Shown: piece after piece, positions 7,857 through 16,505 of the stretch | Numbering within the stretch: position 1 is the stretch's first letter | How the letters are laid out: every line of letters begins with the position of its first letter | From: Antribacter soli | Lineage (GTDB): Bacteria > Actinomycetota > Actinomycetes > Actinomycetales > Cellulomonadaceae | NCBI RefSeq assembly: GCF_021568775.1 | Contig: NZ_JAKGSG010000020.1 | Coordinates: 62,001 to 126,000, forward strand | Direction: 5' to 3' | DNA: 64,000 nucleotides | Translations under genes and position numbers: made by a program | The notes under the pieces: model-generated | The model's database searches: none | The model's input: only the letters and a program-made list of their open reading frames with translations | Told to the model about the DNA's origin: nothing

Positions 7857-7895
7857 GCCCGGGCCGCCTGACCCAGCAGCCCAGGCGGCCCGGGC
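7857..7895 (+). terminator. Terminator hairpin after aquaporin gene
   Basis: A 14-bp perfect stem (GCCCGGGCCGCCTG and its complement) starts 5 bp after the aquaporin stop. It suggests that the second ArsR-ArsC fusion is transcribed separately or only by readthrough. Confidence 0.85.
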
Positions 7896-8015
7896 AGTCT
7901 CCCGGTCTCGGTATGTGACAGCCGGGTAGCGGCAGCGCTCCCGCTCCGCCACCATGGTGCGACTGAAGCCGACGCCGGCGCGACCCTCGCACCGGCCGCA
8001 TCGGCGAGGAGCATC

Positions 8016-9068
8016 GTGAACCCCGACGAGCTACGTCGTGCACAGACCCGCACGATGGCGGACCCGGACCGGCTCCGCCTGTTCGCCGCCGTGCTCACGG
8101 CACCCTCCGGGCGACCGACCGCCGACGACCTCACGGCGCCCGGCGAAGACGTCGCCGTGGCACGCTCCCACCTGCAGGCGATGTCCGACGTCGGACTGGT
8201 CGCCCTGGTCGGCAGCGTCGCCCCGGGCGACGAGGTGGCCGGGCCGTCCGTGGCGCCGGAGGTGCCCGAGCCGCGCTACCGGGTCACGCCGCGCGGCATC
8301 GTCCGGTTCGGCGGGTCAGCGCTGGCACAGCCGCGCTTCCCCGACGACCCGGCCCTCGACGAGCACGATCACCCCGCCCTCTTGCGCCGGGTCACGGAGA
8401 TCCTGTCCGAGTCGTTTGCGGACAGCGCGGGGCCGGGGACCGTCGACCGGCTCGTCCGCGAGAGCTACACCATGCTCGACGCGCAGACCGGCGGCGTCGG
8501 GCACCTGCCCGCCATCACGGCGTGGCTCGCGACCGACCGGCTCGCCGCGCTGAAGGCGCCCCTCGCGCCGCACCGATCTCTCGACGTGCTCTTCGTGTGC
8601 GTCCACAACCAGGGGCGGTCGCAGATCGCGGCCGCGCTCACCCGGCGGCTCGTCGGTGACCGGATCCGGGTGCGGACGGCGGGGACCCGACCCGCCGCCA
8701 CCGCCGACCCGGTCGTGCGCGCCGTGCTCGCCCGGCGCGGGCTCGACGGGCTCGTGGAGTTCCCCCGCCCCCTCACGGACGAGCTCGTCCGCGCGTCCGG
8801 GTTCATCGTGACCATGGGCTGCGGCGACGCGTGCCCCGTCCTGCCCGGTCGCCGCTACCTCGACTGGCCGCTCGACGACCCGGCGGGGCGCTCCGTCGCC
8901 GAGGTGGAACAGATCGTGGACGACATCGCCGGCCGCGTGCGGGGGCTCGTCGCGGAGATCGAGGCGACGGCACCGGTCACCGCCGGGGCGGGGCCGGCCG
9001 GCGGGCAGTCGTCGTCGCAGAGCGAGGCCGCGGCGATCGCCGCGCTGGAGCTGCGGCTCGCGAAGTAG
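8016..9068 (+). CDS. ArsR-like domain fused to ArsC arsenate reductase (copy 2)
   Basis: 350 residues, GTG start. Same architecture as the gene at 5634: winged-helix region (about 1-100, starting RAQTRTMADPDRLRLF), helical middle domain (about 110-185), and ArsC domain (about 190-320) with P-loop CVHNQGRSQ and MGCGDACPVLPG. The C-terminal 30 residues are low in complexity. The DNA-binding half has drifted: RSHLQAMSDVGLV replaces the conserved SHHLKVLRDVGLL, and an insert with a PEVPEP stretch follows. It may have lost ArsR-type DNA binding. Separated from the aquaporin gene by a hairpin and about 120 bp. Confidence 0.82.
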   Translation: MNPDELRRAQTRTMADPDRLRLFAAVLTAPSGRPTADDLTAPGEDVAVARSHLQAMSDVGLVALVGSVAPGDEVAGPSVAPEVPEPRYRVTPRGIVRFGGSALAQPRFPDDPALDEHDHPALLRRVTEILSESFADSAGPGTVDRLVRESYTMLDAQTGGVGHLPAITAWLATDRLAALKAPLAPHRSLDVLFVCVHNQGRSQIAAALTRRLVGDRIRVRTAGTRPAATADPVVRAVLARRGLDGLVEFPRPLTDELVRASGFIVTMGCGDACPVLPGRRYLDWPLDDPAGRSVAEVEQIVDDIAGRVRGLVAEIEATAPVTAGAGPAGGQSSSQSEAAAIAALELRLAK

Positions 9069-9104
9069 GGCGCCGCACGGAGAGGGCGCCGGCCGTGGCC
9101 GCCG

Positions 9105-9740
9105 TCAGCGGTGGACGATCGCCGGATGGCGCGGGTCGTCCACGCGGACCACGAGGTCCGCCGTGTCCTCGGGCGCGACCTCGTCGCGGTAGCGCTCGTA
9201 GGCGGGCAGCGTCCAACGCTCCCCCGGCGGGGTGCGGCGGACCTCCGTCGCAGGACGCAGGGCGAGGTGCACCGTGTGGTCGAGGTCAAGCCACCGGCCC
9301 AGCAGGAGCGACCCGTCGAGCACGAGGACCAGGCCCGGCATCGCTCGCACCGGGGCGGCGCGCGTCGCGCGGTCCGTGGACGGGTCCCGCAGGCTCGGCA
9401 GGTAGGACCCGGTCCCGTCCGGCCCGACGGCGGACAGCGCCTCCCGGTTCATGCCTGCCACGTCGATCCACGCGTCCAGCAGCGCGTCCGGGTCCTCGTG
9501 CCCGTGCTCGAGCCGCAGCGACCGCGGCCGCAGGAAGTCCCGGGCGTGCAGCCGCCCCACCGGCCGGCCCGCCGCCTGCAACGGCGTGACCAGCGCGTCC
9601 GCGAGCGCCTCGGGCCGCGTCGCAGGGTGGCCGTCCACCGCCAGGCGGACCGCCGAACCCGGGCTCTGCGCGGCCCGGTCCAGGACGAGGGCGACGACCC
9701 GGTCGACGAGAACCTTCTCGGACACGGGTTCGACGCGCAC
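9105..9740 (-). CDS. Uridine kinase-like P-loop protein with degenerate Walker A
   Basis: 211 residues from GTG 9740 (VRVEPVSEKV). The fold and ending (WTLPAYERYRDEVAPEDTADLVVRVDDPRHP) resemble actinobacterial proteins annotated as uridine kinases or nucleoside/nucleotide kinase homologues. The position where those have a GxxxxGK(S/T) loop reads AVDGHPATRPEALADAL: the Lys-Thr/Ser is gone. It is therefore probably not an active ATP-dependent kinase, or uses another site. The surrounding fold (FLRPRSLRLEHG, VLVLDGSLLLG) is intact. Convergent with the fusion gene at 8016. Confidence 0.6.
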   Translation of the reverse strand: MRVEPVSEKVLVDRVVALVLDRAAQSPGSAVRLAVDGHPATRPEALADALVTPLQAAGRPVGRLHARDFLRPRSLRLEHGHEDPDALLDAWIDVAGMNREALSAVGPDGTGSYLPSLRDPSTDRATRAAPVRAMPGLVLVLDGSLLLGRWLDLDHTVHLALRPATEVRRTPPGERWTLPAYERYRDEVAPEDTADLVVRVDDPRHPAIVHR

Positions 9741-9822
9741 GGGGACATGCTGCCATCCCGGGTGAATGTCGGTGGTCCGGGGCAGGCTTGGGGGTGACCG
9801 TGATCGCAGAGAGGGGATCCCC

Positions 9823-10551
9823 ATGAGCACCACGAAGACGGCGCCCGGCGTCGGCAAGCTCGACGCCGTCGTCCTCGACGTCCCGGACATCCGGGCCGCC
9901 GCAGCCTTCTGGACCGGTCTGACCGGCGCCAGGACCGAGCAGGACGAGGGCGACGACTGGCTCACGCTGGGCACGCCCGACGGGTGGTCGGTCGCCCTGC
10001 AGGCCGCGCCGGACCTCGTGCCACCGCAGTGGCCGGGCCAGGAGCACCCGCAGCAGCTCCACCTGGACCTGCAGGTCCCGGACCTCGCGGCGGCCACGGT
10101 CCACGCCGTCGAGCTCGGCGCGACGCTCCTGCGCGAGAACGACGAGTGGAACACGCTCGCCGATCCTGCGGGACACCCGTTCGACCTGTGCTACGCCGAG
10201 GGCAACCCCGGCACCACGATCATGGGCATCACGCTCGACTGCCCCGACGCGTCCGCGCTCGCGCAGTTCTGGGCGTCCCTGCTCGGCGAGCCCGTCGTGT
10301 ACGACTCCGACGGCATCGCGATGCTCGGCGGCGACAAGCCGGTCCTGTTCCAGCAGGTCGAGAACTACACGCCGCCTGACTGGCCAGACCCGGAGCGGCC
10401 GCAGCAGCTCCACCTCGACCTGCTGGTGCGGGACCTCGACGCCGCGGAGGCCGCCGCGCTCGAGCTGGGGGCGACCAGGCTGCCCGGCGGCAGCGAGACC
10501 TTCCGGGTGTTCGCGGACCCGGCCGGCCACCCGTTCTGCCTCTGCCGCTGA
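9823..10551 (+). CDS. VOC (glyoxalase/bleomycin-resistance fold) protein, two domains
   Basis: 242 residues from ATG 9823. Two tandem VOC modules (about 8-118 and 125-242) each end with an ADPAGHPF(D/C)LC signature. Such two-module proteins are annotated as glyoxalase-like or dioxygenase-like; substrate and metal use are not clear. The gene faces the phosphotransferase gene, with only 4 bp between the two stop codons. Confidence 0.8.
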   Translation: MSTTKTAPGVGKLDAVVLDVPDIRAAAAFWTGLTGARTEQDEGDDWLTLGTPDGWSVALQAAPDLVPPQWPGQEHPQQLHLDLQVPDLAAATVHAVELGATLLRENDEWNTLADPAGHPFDLCYAEGNPGTTIMGITLDCPDASALAQFWASLLGEPVVYDSDGIAMLGGDKPVLFQQVENYTPPDWPDPERPQQLHLDLLVRDLDAAEAAALELGATRLPGGSETFRVFADPAGHPFCLCR

Positions 10552-10555
10552 GCCG

Positions 10556-11671
10556 CTACGCCGGCGCGAACGCCGGATAGCCCGCGATCTCCGCGTCGGG
10601 CCCCCACGTCTCGGACGCCCAGGCCGCCGCGCCGCCCAGCGCGGCGGCGAGCGCCGGGAAGTCGTCGCGGAGGTTGAGCGCGCCCCAGCGCCACCGGTAC
10701 CCGAGGATCTGGCGGTACGACGGCGAACGACCCGCCGGGCCGACGTCGGCCCTGCCCTCCCGAGCGCTGTCGAGGAACCAGAACCCCGCGAGCACCGAGT
10801 AGACCGCGCACGCCTGCCGCACCTGCAAGGGCCACGCGGGGTCCCCGGCGAGCTGCGGCGCGTGGACGGCGAGACCCTCGGTGAACGCGGCGAGCAGGTC
10901 GTCGGTGAGCCCGGCGGGCGGGTCGAACACGCACCAGCAGGACGCGAACGGCAGCACCGTGTAGGCAGCGACGGCGGAGGCGTGCTCCACGCCCGTGCCC
11001 TCCAGGTCGAGGAAGAGCCAGCCGTCGGTCCCGACAACTGCGTTGTCGGGACAGGTGTCGCCGGGCCACACGACGGCCGCCTCGCCCGGGTCGGTGAGCC
11101 CTCCGATCGACGCCAGCTCCGCCTCCACCGCGGGCCGGTCCAGCCGGTCGCCGGCGGCCTCCGCGAGCTTGTCGAGACCGAGGCCGATGACGGTCTGCAG
11201 GTCCCAGAGCTCCTCCGCTGCGAGGTCGGCGGCGAGGCGTTCGCGGGCGTCGCCGACCGCGGACCGCGAGCGCCCGACGAGCTCGCCGAGCGCACGGGCC
11301 CAGGCGTGCGCGCCCTGCCACGCGCGTTCGCGGTCGTCCCCGAGGAGCAGGTCGGCGAGCGTGGGCAGGTCACCCAGGTCGGACATGACGAGCAGGTGGT
11401 TCGCCGGGTCGCGCGCGTACAGCTCCGGCGTGCGGTCCAGCACGTCGAGACCGACGGACTCGCGGCTGAACTCCGGTGCCGCGTCGAGGAACTGCTTGAC
11501 CACCACCGTCGTCGTGCCGTCGGGCAGCGCGGCCCCGGTGGCCCCCGGCTGCACCTCGCCGACGGCGCAGCGCAGCACCCGCGAGCGCCGGGACCCGCCG
11601 AGGTCCACGGGGTCGGTCAGGCGCCGGCCCAGGGCGGCCGCGGCCAGGGCGACGGTCTCTTCGGGGGTCAT
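10556..11671 (-). CDS. Aminoglycoside-phosphotransferase-fold kinase
   Basis: 371 residues from ATG 11671. The APH/choline-kinase fold is suggested by an N-lobe lysine in TTTVVVKQFLD and a catalytic loop reading PGDTCPDNAVV, followed by WLFLDLEGTGVEH. The aspartate and asparagine of the Brenner motif remain, while the usual HGD histidine is replaced by proline, as in many actinobacterial members annotated only as phosphotransferase. Substrate unknown. Resistance is not implied. About 70 bp downstream of the flavin monooxygenase gene on the same strand, so possibly cotranscribed. Confidence 0.75.
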   Translation of the reverse strand: MTPEETVALAAAALGRRLTDPVDLGGSRRSRVLRCAVGEVQPGATGAALPDGTTTVVVKQFLDAAPEFSRESVGLDVLDRTPELYARDPANHLLVMSDLGDLPTLADLLLGDDRERAWQGAHAWARALGELVGRSRSAVGDARERLAADLAAEELWDLQTVIGLGLDKLAEAAGDRLDRPAVEAELASIGGLTDPGEAAVVWPGDTCPDNAVVGTDGWLFLDLEGTGVEHASAVAAYTVLPFASCWCVFDPPAGLTDDLLAAFTEGLAVHAPQLAGDPAWPLQVRQACAVYSVLAGFWFLDSAREGRADVGPAGRSPSYRQILGYRWRWGALNLRDDFPALAAALGGAAAWASETWGPDAEIAGYPAFAPA

Positions 11672-11741
11672 CCGCTCATCCTCCTGGCCCCACCCGCCCG
11701 TGACCAGCATTTTCGCTACGGGCTGCACCACCCGGCGGAGC

Positions 11742-13328
11742 TCAGGGCCTCGGCGCGAGCTCCCGGCCCGCGGGCGCCCGCCGCGCCTCCGAGCGGCGCA
11801 GCTTCTCGCTGCGCTTGCGCAGTCGCCGCAGCACGCGCCGGTAGGCACCGGGCCGCACGGGGAGCGCCCACTCGCGCAGACGGCTCGCCCAGCCGACGGG
11901 CGCGTGCAGGTCGCGCAGCAGCTCGTCGATGTTGTGCATGGAGAACGGGATGATGTTGGTGCCGCGCGCGTGCCGCCCGTCGGTGCGCTCCTCCATCCAC
12001 ACGAGCCGCCGATCGATGGCGTTGTCCATGAGGATGTCGGGCGGCAGGCGGAGCAGACCGGTGAGAGTCCCGGCGATCCACGCGGCCCCCACCTCGGCGG
12101 ACAGCGGGCTGAACAGCGACGAGTTGTACCCGGCGAACGACAGCCCGCTGACCCGCACGGGGTGGATCTGCCGGTACAGCCGGAAGTTGCCGCGCCGGTC
12201 GGTGACCAGCTCCTGCACGTCGGCCGGGAGGAAGGGCACCGTCTGGCGGAACCCGGTCCCGCAGACCACGACGTCGGCCGGGAGCACGGACCCGTCGTCG
12301 AGCTCGACGCACGGCCCGTCCTTGTCGAGCAGACGCGCGACGGCCCGGTCGCGTACGACACCGATCCGCCCCGAGGCCACGCGCTCGAAGAACCCCTCGG
12401 TCACGAGCGACACGTTGGCCCGTGCGATGTTCTCGAACCGGCCGGGCGGCACCAGCCCCAGCTCCTCCAGACGCAGCTGGTCGGTCACCATCGCCTGCAC
12501 CTGGTCGAGCACGGCGTCGCGCGTCCCGACCAGCGGGCCGTGGATCAGCCGCTCGATGCCGACCGGGTCGACGTACCGGAACAGCCCCTCGCCCAGCCGC
12601 GTGAGCAGGAGGTACTTGTAGTTCAGGCGGCCGCCGAGCCGCGCCGGCATCTTCCACAGCAGGTTCCGGGCGACGACGGTGGTCGACGACGCGACGTCGG
12701 ACACCGGCACGGCGACGTCGCACGCCGACTTGCCGTAGCCGACGACGACCACCCGGCGGCCCTCCGCCTCGGGCAGCGTGTGCAGCTCGGTGGTGTCGAG
12801 CAGGCGGCCGCCCGCGGCCTCGAACTCCTCCCGCCCCGGGAAGTCGGGGACGTAGGGCTCGCAGAAGATGCCGTTGGCGACCACGAGGTGGTCGACGCGC
12901 TCCGTCGCGATCTCGCCCGTGGCGACGTCGTGGGTCGTGACGTCCCAGCCCAGGACGACCACCGCGTCGTCGTCCACGGGGAGGCCCGTGGGGAGCGGCG
13001 GCAGACCCCGCACCGGCTCGGCGACGACGACCTCGGAGCCCAGGCGCAGCACGTCGCCCAGCGCGAAGCGGTCGACGTAGCTCTCGAGGTAGGCCTGGAC
13101 CTGCTCGCCGGAGGGCCACTCGGGGTAGTCCCGCGGCATCGGGTGGTCGGAGAACGCGTAGGTGCCCTTGTCGTTCTGGGTGGTGAGGCCCGGGTAGCGA
13201 CGGGTCGCGCTCCACACCCCGCCGACGTCGGGCGCCTTCTCGTGCACCACCACGTCGAAGCCATGCTCGCGCAGCACCTTCGCGGTGCAGAGTCCGGCGA
13301 AGCCGGCGCCGATGATGGCGATGCGCAT
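11742..13328 (-). CDS. Flavin-containing monooxygenase-type oxidoreductase
   Basis: 528 residues from ATG 13328. FAD motif GAGFAG near the N terminus (IAIIGAGFAGLCTAKVL), NADPH-binding motif VVVVGYGKSACDVA near 195-208, and ADVVVCGTGFRQTVPF in the C-terminal half match the flavin monooxygenase/Baeyer-Villiger group. It should use NADPH and O2 on a soft nucleophile or ketone; the substrate is unknown. The C terminus is strongly basic (RRVLRRLRKRSEKLRRSEARR), perhaps for membrane or nucleic acid contact. ATG 13328 begins directly at the Rossmann strand. Confidence 0.85.
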   Translation of the reverse strand: MRIAIIGAGFAGLCTAKVLREHGFDVVVHEKAPDVGGVWSATRRYPGLTTQNDKGTYAFSDHPMPRDYPEWPSGEQVQAYLESYVDRFALGDVLRLGSEVVVAEPVRGLPPLPTGLPVDDDAVVVLGWDVTTHDVATGEIATERVDHLVVANGIFCEPYVPDFPGREEFEAAGGRLLDTTELHTLPEAEGRRVVVVGYGKSACDVAVPVSDVASSTTVVARNLLWKMPARLGGRLNYKYLLLTRLGEGLFRYVDPVGIERLIHGPLVGTRDAVLDQVQAMVTDQLRLEELGLVPPGRFENIARANVSLVTEGFFERVASGRIGVVRDRAVARLLDKDGPCVELDDGSVLPADVVVCGTGFRQTVPFLPADVQELVTDRRGNFRLYRQIHPVRVSGLSFAGYNSSLFSPLSAEVGAAWIAGTLTGLLRLPPDILMDNAIDRRLVWMEERTDGRHARGTNIIPFSMHNIDELLRDLHAPVGWASRLREWALPVRPGAYRRVLRRLRKRSEKLRRSEARRAPAGRELAPRP

Positions 13329-13435
13329 GAAACCGACCGCTTCCGACGTGGATGACCGACATGTATGACAATTGCCCTGGCCATCGAGGCTATCGGTGCA
13401 ACTTCTCCGCGTCGACCCCAGGTCGTGGTGAATTC

Positions 13436-14941
13436 TTACAGATGGCGGTGCGCCCAGCGGCCCGCGACGAGCGTGGCGGCCACTTCCACCCCTCGCAGGG
13501 CGTCGCTCCCGACCCCCAGGGTGGCGAGGTCCGCGTCCAGCACGGCGAGGTCTGCGGGCGCTCCGACCTGCGGCGCGACCCCCCGTCCGCCCGTCGAGGC
13601 GGCGAGCGCCTGCTCGAGCGTCAGGGCCTGCTCCGCGTGCCACGGCTCGCGGCCGTCGCGACTGCGGGTGACGGCCGACGCGATCGCGAACCAGGGGTCG
13701 AGCGGCGCGACCGGCGCGTCCGACCCGAAGGCGAGCGTGACCCCGGCGGCCACGAGCTCGGCAAGAGGGAACGCCCGGTCCGTGCGGCCCGGCCAGAGTT
13801 CGTCGGCGACGTCGCGGTCGTCCATCGCATGCTCCGGCTGGACGCTCGCCGTGATCCCGGCCGCGGCGAACCGGGACACGTCCTGCCGCCGCAGGAGCTG
13901 GGCGTGCTCCACCGAGCCGTGCGCGCGGCTCGCCTCGAACGCATCCAGGGCGAGCGCGTTCGCGCGGTCGCCGATGGCATGGATCGCGCAGTCGAGGCCC
14001 GCCGCGGCGGCTCGTTCCATGAGCGGCACTAGCTCGTCGGTGGGGACGTTGAGGAGGCCGTGCTCGTGCGTCCCCGCGTACGGCTCGAAGCAGTAGGCGG
14101 TGCGCGTGTTGAGGGAGCCGTCGGAGATCACCTTGAGCGGGCCCTGCGTGAGCAGCGGGTTCCCGGCGAGCACGTCGCCCGTGCGCAGGCCCTCGGCGAG
14201 GACGGCGTCGAGGTGCTCCGGCCACACGCCCGCCCGCACCCGCAGCCCGTCCCAGCCGAGCGCGGCGCGGCGCCGCCACACCGCGAGGTTGTCCGCCACC
14301 TCGAAGTCCGTGACGCCCACGACTCCCCGGCGTGCCGCGGCCCGGGAGGCCTCGACGACCAGGGCGTCCGTGACGTCGTCGGGCACCTGGACGATGCGCG
14401 GGCTCGCCGGGATCCACTCGTCCTCGCGCAGGAGCCCTGTGGGGTGCTCGATCCCCAGGAACCGCAGGCCGGCCGTGCTCGCCCACGCGGTGTGCAGGTC
14501 GCCCGAGAGGAGCACCACCGGGGTGTCGCCGGCGACGGCGTCGAGGTGGGCCGCGGAGGGCGGCTGGGCCCAGGTAGCCCAGCGGAACCCGAACCCGACC
14601 AGCGGCCGGCCCGGGGGCGGCGCCGTCGCGGGGTCCGTGAGGGCGTCCCGGACCAGCCGCGCGGCGTGCGCGGCCGAGGTCGCCGCCGCGACGTCGAGCC
14701 GACGGCGGACCAGCGCCCACTGCGTGAGGTGCGTATGGGCGTCCCAGAGGCCCGGGACCACGCTGCGGCCGTCGAGGTCGACGCGCTCGGGGACGGCGCC
14801 GGTTCCGGCGTCGGCCGGCGTGCCGGAGTCGGCCGGCGTGCCGGCGGGCGCGACGCGGGCGACGACGCCGTCCCGCACGAGGAGGTCGACAGGCTCACGG
14901 ACCCCGGCGACGCGGGCGTTCGCCAGGAGGAGGTGGCTCAC
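13436..14941 (-). CDS. Amidohydrolase family 3 protein (YtcJ-like)
   Basis: 501 residues. Metal-dependent hydrolase of the amidohydrolase superfamily: DAHTHL is the first metal-binding motif, VEHAQLL and FGSDAPVAPLDPW the later ones, and VVPGLWDAHTHLTQWA is typical of the YtcJ group. The reaction is probably hydrolysis of an amide or formamide bond of a small molecule; the substrate is not known. Its stop is separated from the monooxygenase start by about 107 bp. It starts 10 bp after the UPF0303 stop on the same strand, so these two are likely one transcript. Confidence 0.82.
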   Translation of the reverse strand: MSHLLLANARVAGVREPVDLLVRDGVVARVAPAGTPADSGTPADAGTGAVPERVDLDGRSVVPGLWDAHTHLTQWALVRRRLDVAAATSAAHAARLVRDALTDPATAPPPGRPLVGFGFRWATWAQPPSAAHLDAVAGDTPVVLLSGDLHTAWASTAGLRFLGIEHPTGLLREDEWIPASPRIVQVPDDVTDALVVEASRAAARRGVVGVTDFEVADNLAVWRRRAALGWDGLRVRAGVWPEHLDAVLAEGLRTGDVLAGNPLLTQGPLKVISDGSLNTRTAYCFEPYAGTHEHGLLNVPTDELVPLMERAAAAGLDCAIHAIGDRANALALDAFEASRAHGSVEHAQLLRRQDVSRFAAAGITASVQPEHAMDDRDVADELWPGRTDRAFPLAELVAAGVTLAFGSDAPVAPLDPWFAIASAVTRSRDGREPWHAEQALTLEQALAASTGGRGVAPQVGAPADLAVLDADLATLGVGSDALRGVEVAATLVAGRWAHRHL

Positions 14942-14951
14942 GGCGCCGGCC

Positions 14952-15422
14952 CTACTTCACCGCGAGCGTGCGCAGCGCCTCCACTGCGAGCGCATGGTCG
15001 TCCTCCTGCTCGAGGCCCGAGACCGTCACGACGCCGACGATGCCCACGCCCGCGACGCGGACGGGGAACGCGCCACCGTGGGCGGAGTACTCCTGGAACG
15101 GCAGCCCGTGGTCGGCGTTGAAGTCCGAGCCCTTGGCACGGGCGCGCAGCCCGACGAGGTACGACGAGGCCCCGAACCGGTGGACGACCCGCACCTTCCG
15201 CTCGATCCACGAGTCGTTGTCGGGGGTGGTGCCGGGCCGCGCGGCGTGGAACACCTGCTGCGTGCCCTTGCGGATGTCGATGGTGATGGGCAGGTCCCGC
15301 TCGGTGGCGAGCTCCACGAGCAGCGCGCCGAGGCGCCAGGCGTCCTCGTGCGTGAACGCGCTCAGCACGAGCTCGCGCTCCTGGTCCTCCACCTCGGCGA
15401 CGATCGTCGCGACGTCAGTCAT
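14952..15422 (-). CDS. UPF0303/heme-degrading-domain-like protein
   Basis: 156 residues from ATG 15422 (MTDVATIV); a start at 15431 adds three residues and cannot be excluded. PITIDIRKGTQQVFHAA, PDNDSWIERKVRVVHRF and YSAHGGAFPVRVAGVGIVG are characteristic of the UPF0303 (YBR137W-like) family, related in fold to HbpS/GlcG heme-binding domains. Precise function unknown. It probably leads a two-gene transcript with the amidohydrolase. Confidence 0.8.
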   Translation of the reverse strand: MTDVATIVAEVEDQERELVLSAFTHEDAWRLGALLVELATERDLPITIDIRKGTQQVFHAARPGTTPDNDSWIERKVRVVHRFGASSYLVGLRARAKGSDFNADHGLPFQEYSAHGGAFPVRVAGVGIVGVVTVSGLEQEDDHALAVEALRTLAVK

Positions 15423-15668
15423 GCGCCCCATCGTCACACGCCCGCCCGGGGCGCCCGGCCGCCGGACGTCGCACGGACCGTCCGGTGGGTGGCCCGGCCG
15501 AGCCGGCGCGCGACGCGCGCTCACAACCGTTCTCGCAGGTCCGACCCGCCACCCGGCAACTGGACGAGTGTCCACCTAACCCGGGTGATTTCTCTAGCCG
15601 CCCCTGGACCAGCCGACCGCGGAGCGACCAGACTCGGCATGCACCACACGCCCTAAGGTTGGCCCCGC

Positions 15669-16454
15669 ATGCACGATGACCTGGTATTCCACTCGACCCC
15701 CCGCTGGGTCGACGCCTTCCCGTGGCTCCGCGGCACCGACGCCGACGCCGCCTGGGAACGTCCGGCCGACGCCGCCGCCGGCCCGGACCTTGACGAGCGC
15801 ATCGCGACCGTCGCGCACCTCGCCATCGAGACTCAGGCGTCCCGCACGCTGCACGAGGTCTTCCCGCTGCTCGCGCCCGGCCTGCTGCTGAAGAACCTCC
15901 CGCTCACGCCCCGGCTGCACAACGTGCTGCGCCGGCACCAGCTGCACACCGGCGCGGACCTGGAGTCGATCACGGTCGGCGACCTCCTGGCGTCGATGCA
16001 GGTGGGCCCGTGGACGGTGGACTCGATCTTCCGCACGCTCGCCGAGGTCTCGATCAGCCCGCCGGAGCCGGAGGCTCCTGCTCCGGAGCCCGAGGAGGAG
16101 GCCGACCTGACGCCGTCCGAGGCGCTGGAGCGCTCGGTCGCGTCGCTCGAGCCGCGGATGCGAGCGATCCTGCTGCGCCGGCTCTTCGCGCCGGTCCCGG
16201 CCACCCTGGCCGACCTCGGCGAGGAGTTCGGCGTCACCCGGGAGCGGGTCCGCCAGCTGGAGAAGAAGACGCTGGCCGTGCTGGGGGAGCCGCTGGGCCT
16301 GGCCCGCCCGACGGTCACGGCGATCTTCGACGCGTACCGCGACCGGGGTGTCGACGCCGCGGCGGTGCTGGGCGTCGAGACGCCGCCCCGCCCCACGACG
16401 GCCCCCGCACCGCCCCCGCCGCGATCACAGCGCCCGCTGTACCGGCACTTCTGA
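15669..16454 (+). CDS. Alpha-CTD-like domain joined to sigma-70 region 4
   Basis: 261 residues. Residues about 75-127 (NLPLTPRLHNVLRRHQ, then SITVGDLLASM) look like the helix-hairpin-helix C-terminal domain of RNA polymerase alpha. After an acidic Pro/Glu linker (130-145), residues 150-205 match sigma-70 region 4, with the helix-turn-helix at about 178-203 (LGEEFGVTRERVRQLEKK). There is no sigma region 2, so it cannot be a complete sigma factor. It is more likely a DNA-binding transcriptional modulator or -35 recognition adaptor. The hairpin at 16469-16488 separates it from the next gene. Confidence 0.8.
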   Translation: MHDDLVFHSTPRWVDAFPWLRGTDADAAWERPADAAAGPDLDERIATVAHLAIETQASRTLHEVFPLLAPGLLLKNLPLTPRLHNVLRRHQLHTGADLESITVGDLLASMQVGPWTVDSIFRTLAEVSISPPEPEAPAPEPEEEADLTPSEALERSVASLEPRMRAILLRRLFAPVPATLADLGEEFGVTRERVRQLEKKTLAVLGEPLGLARPTVTAIFDAYRDRGVDAAAVLGVETPPRPTTAPAPPPPRSQRPLYRHF

Positions 16455-16468
16455 CCCTCCCGCCGGTA

Positions 16469-16488
16469 GCATCCCCCGGGCGGGATGC
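16469..16488 (+). terminator. Short inverted repeat after sigma-4/alpha-CTD gene
   Basis: GCATCCC and GGGATGC with a 6-nt GC-rich loop, 15 bp after the stop and just upstream of the next ribosome binding site. It could be a weak terminator or a translational control element. Confidence 0.4.
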
Positions 16489-16505
16489 CACGAGGCGGGA
16501 GAACC

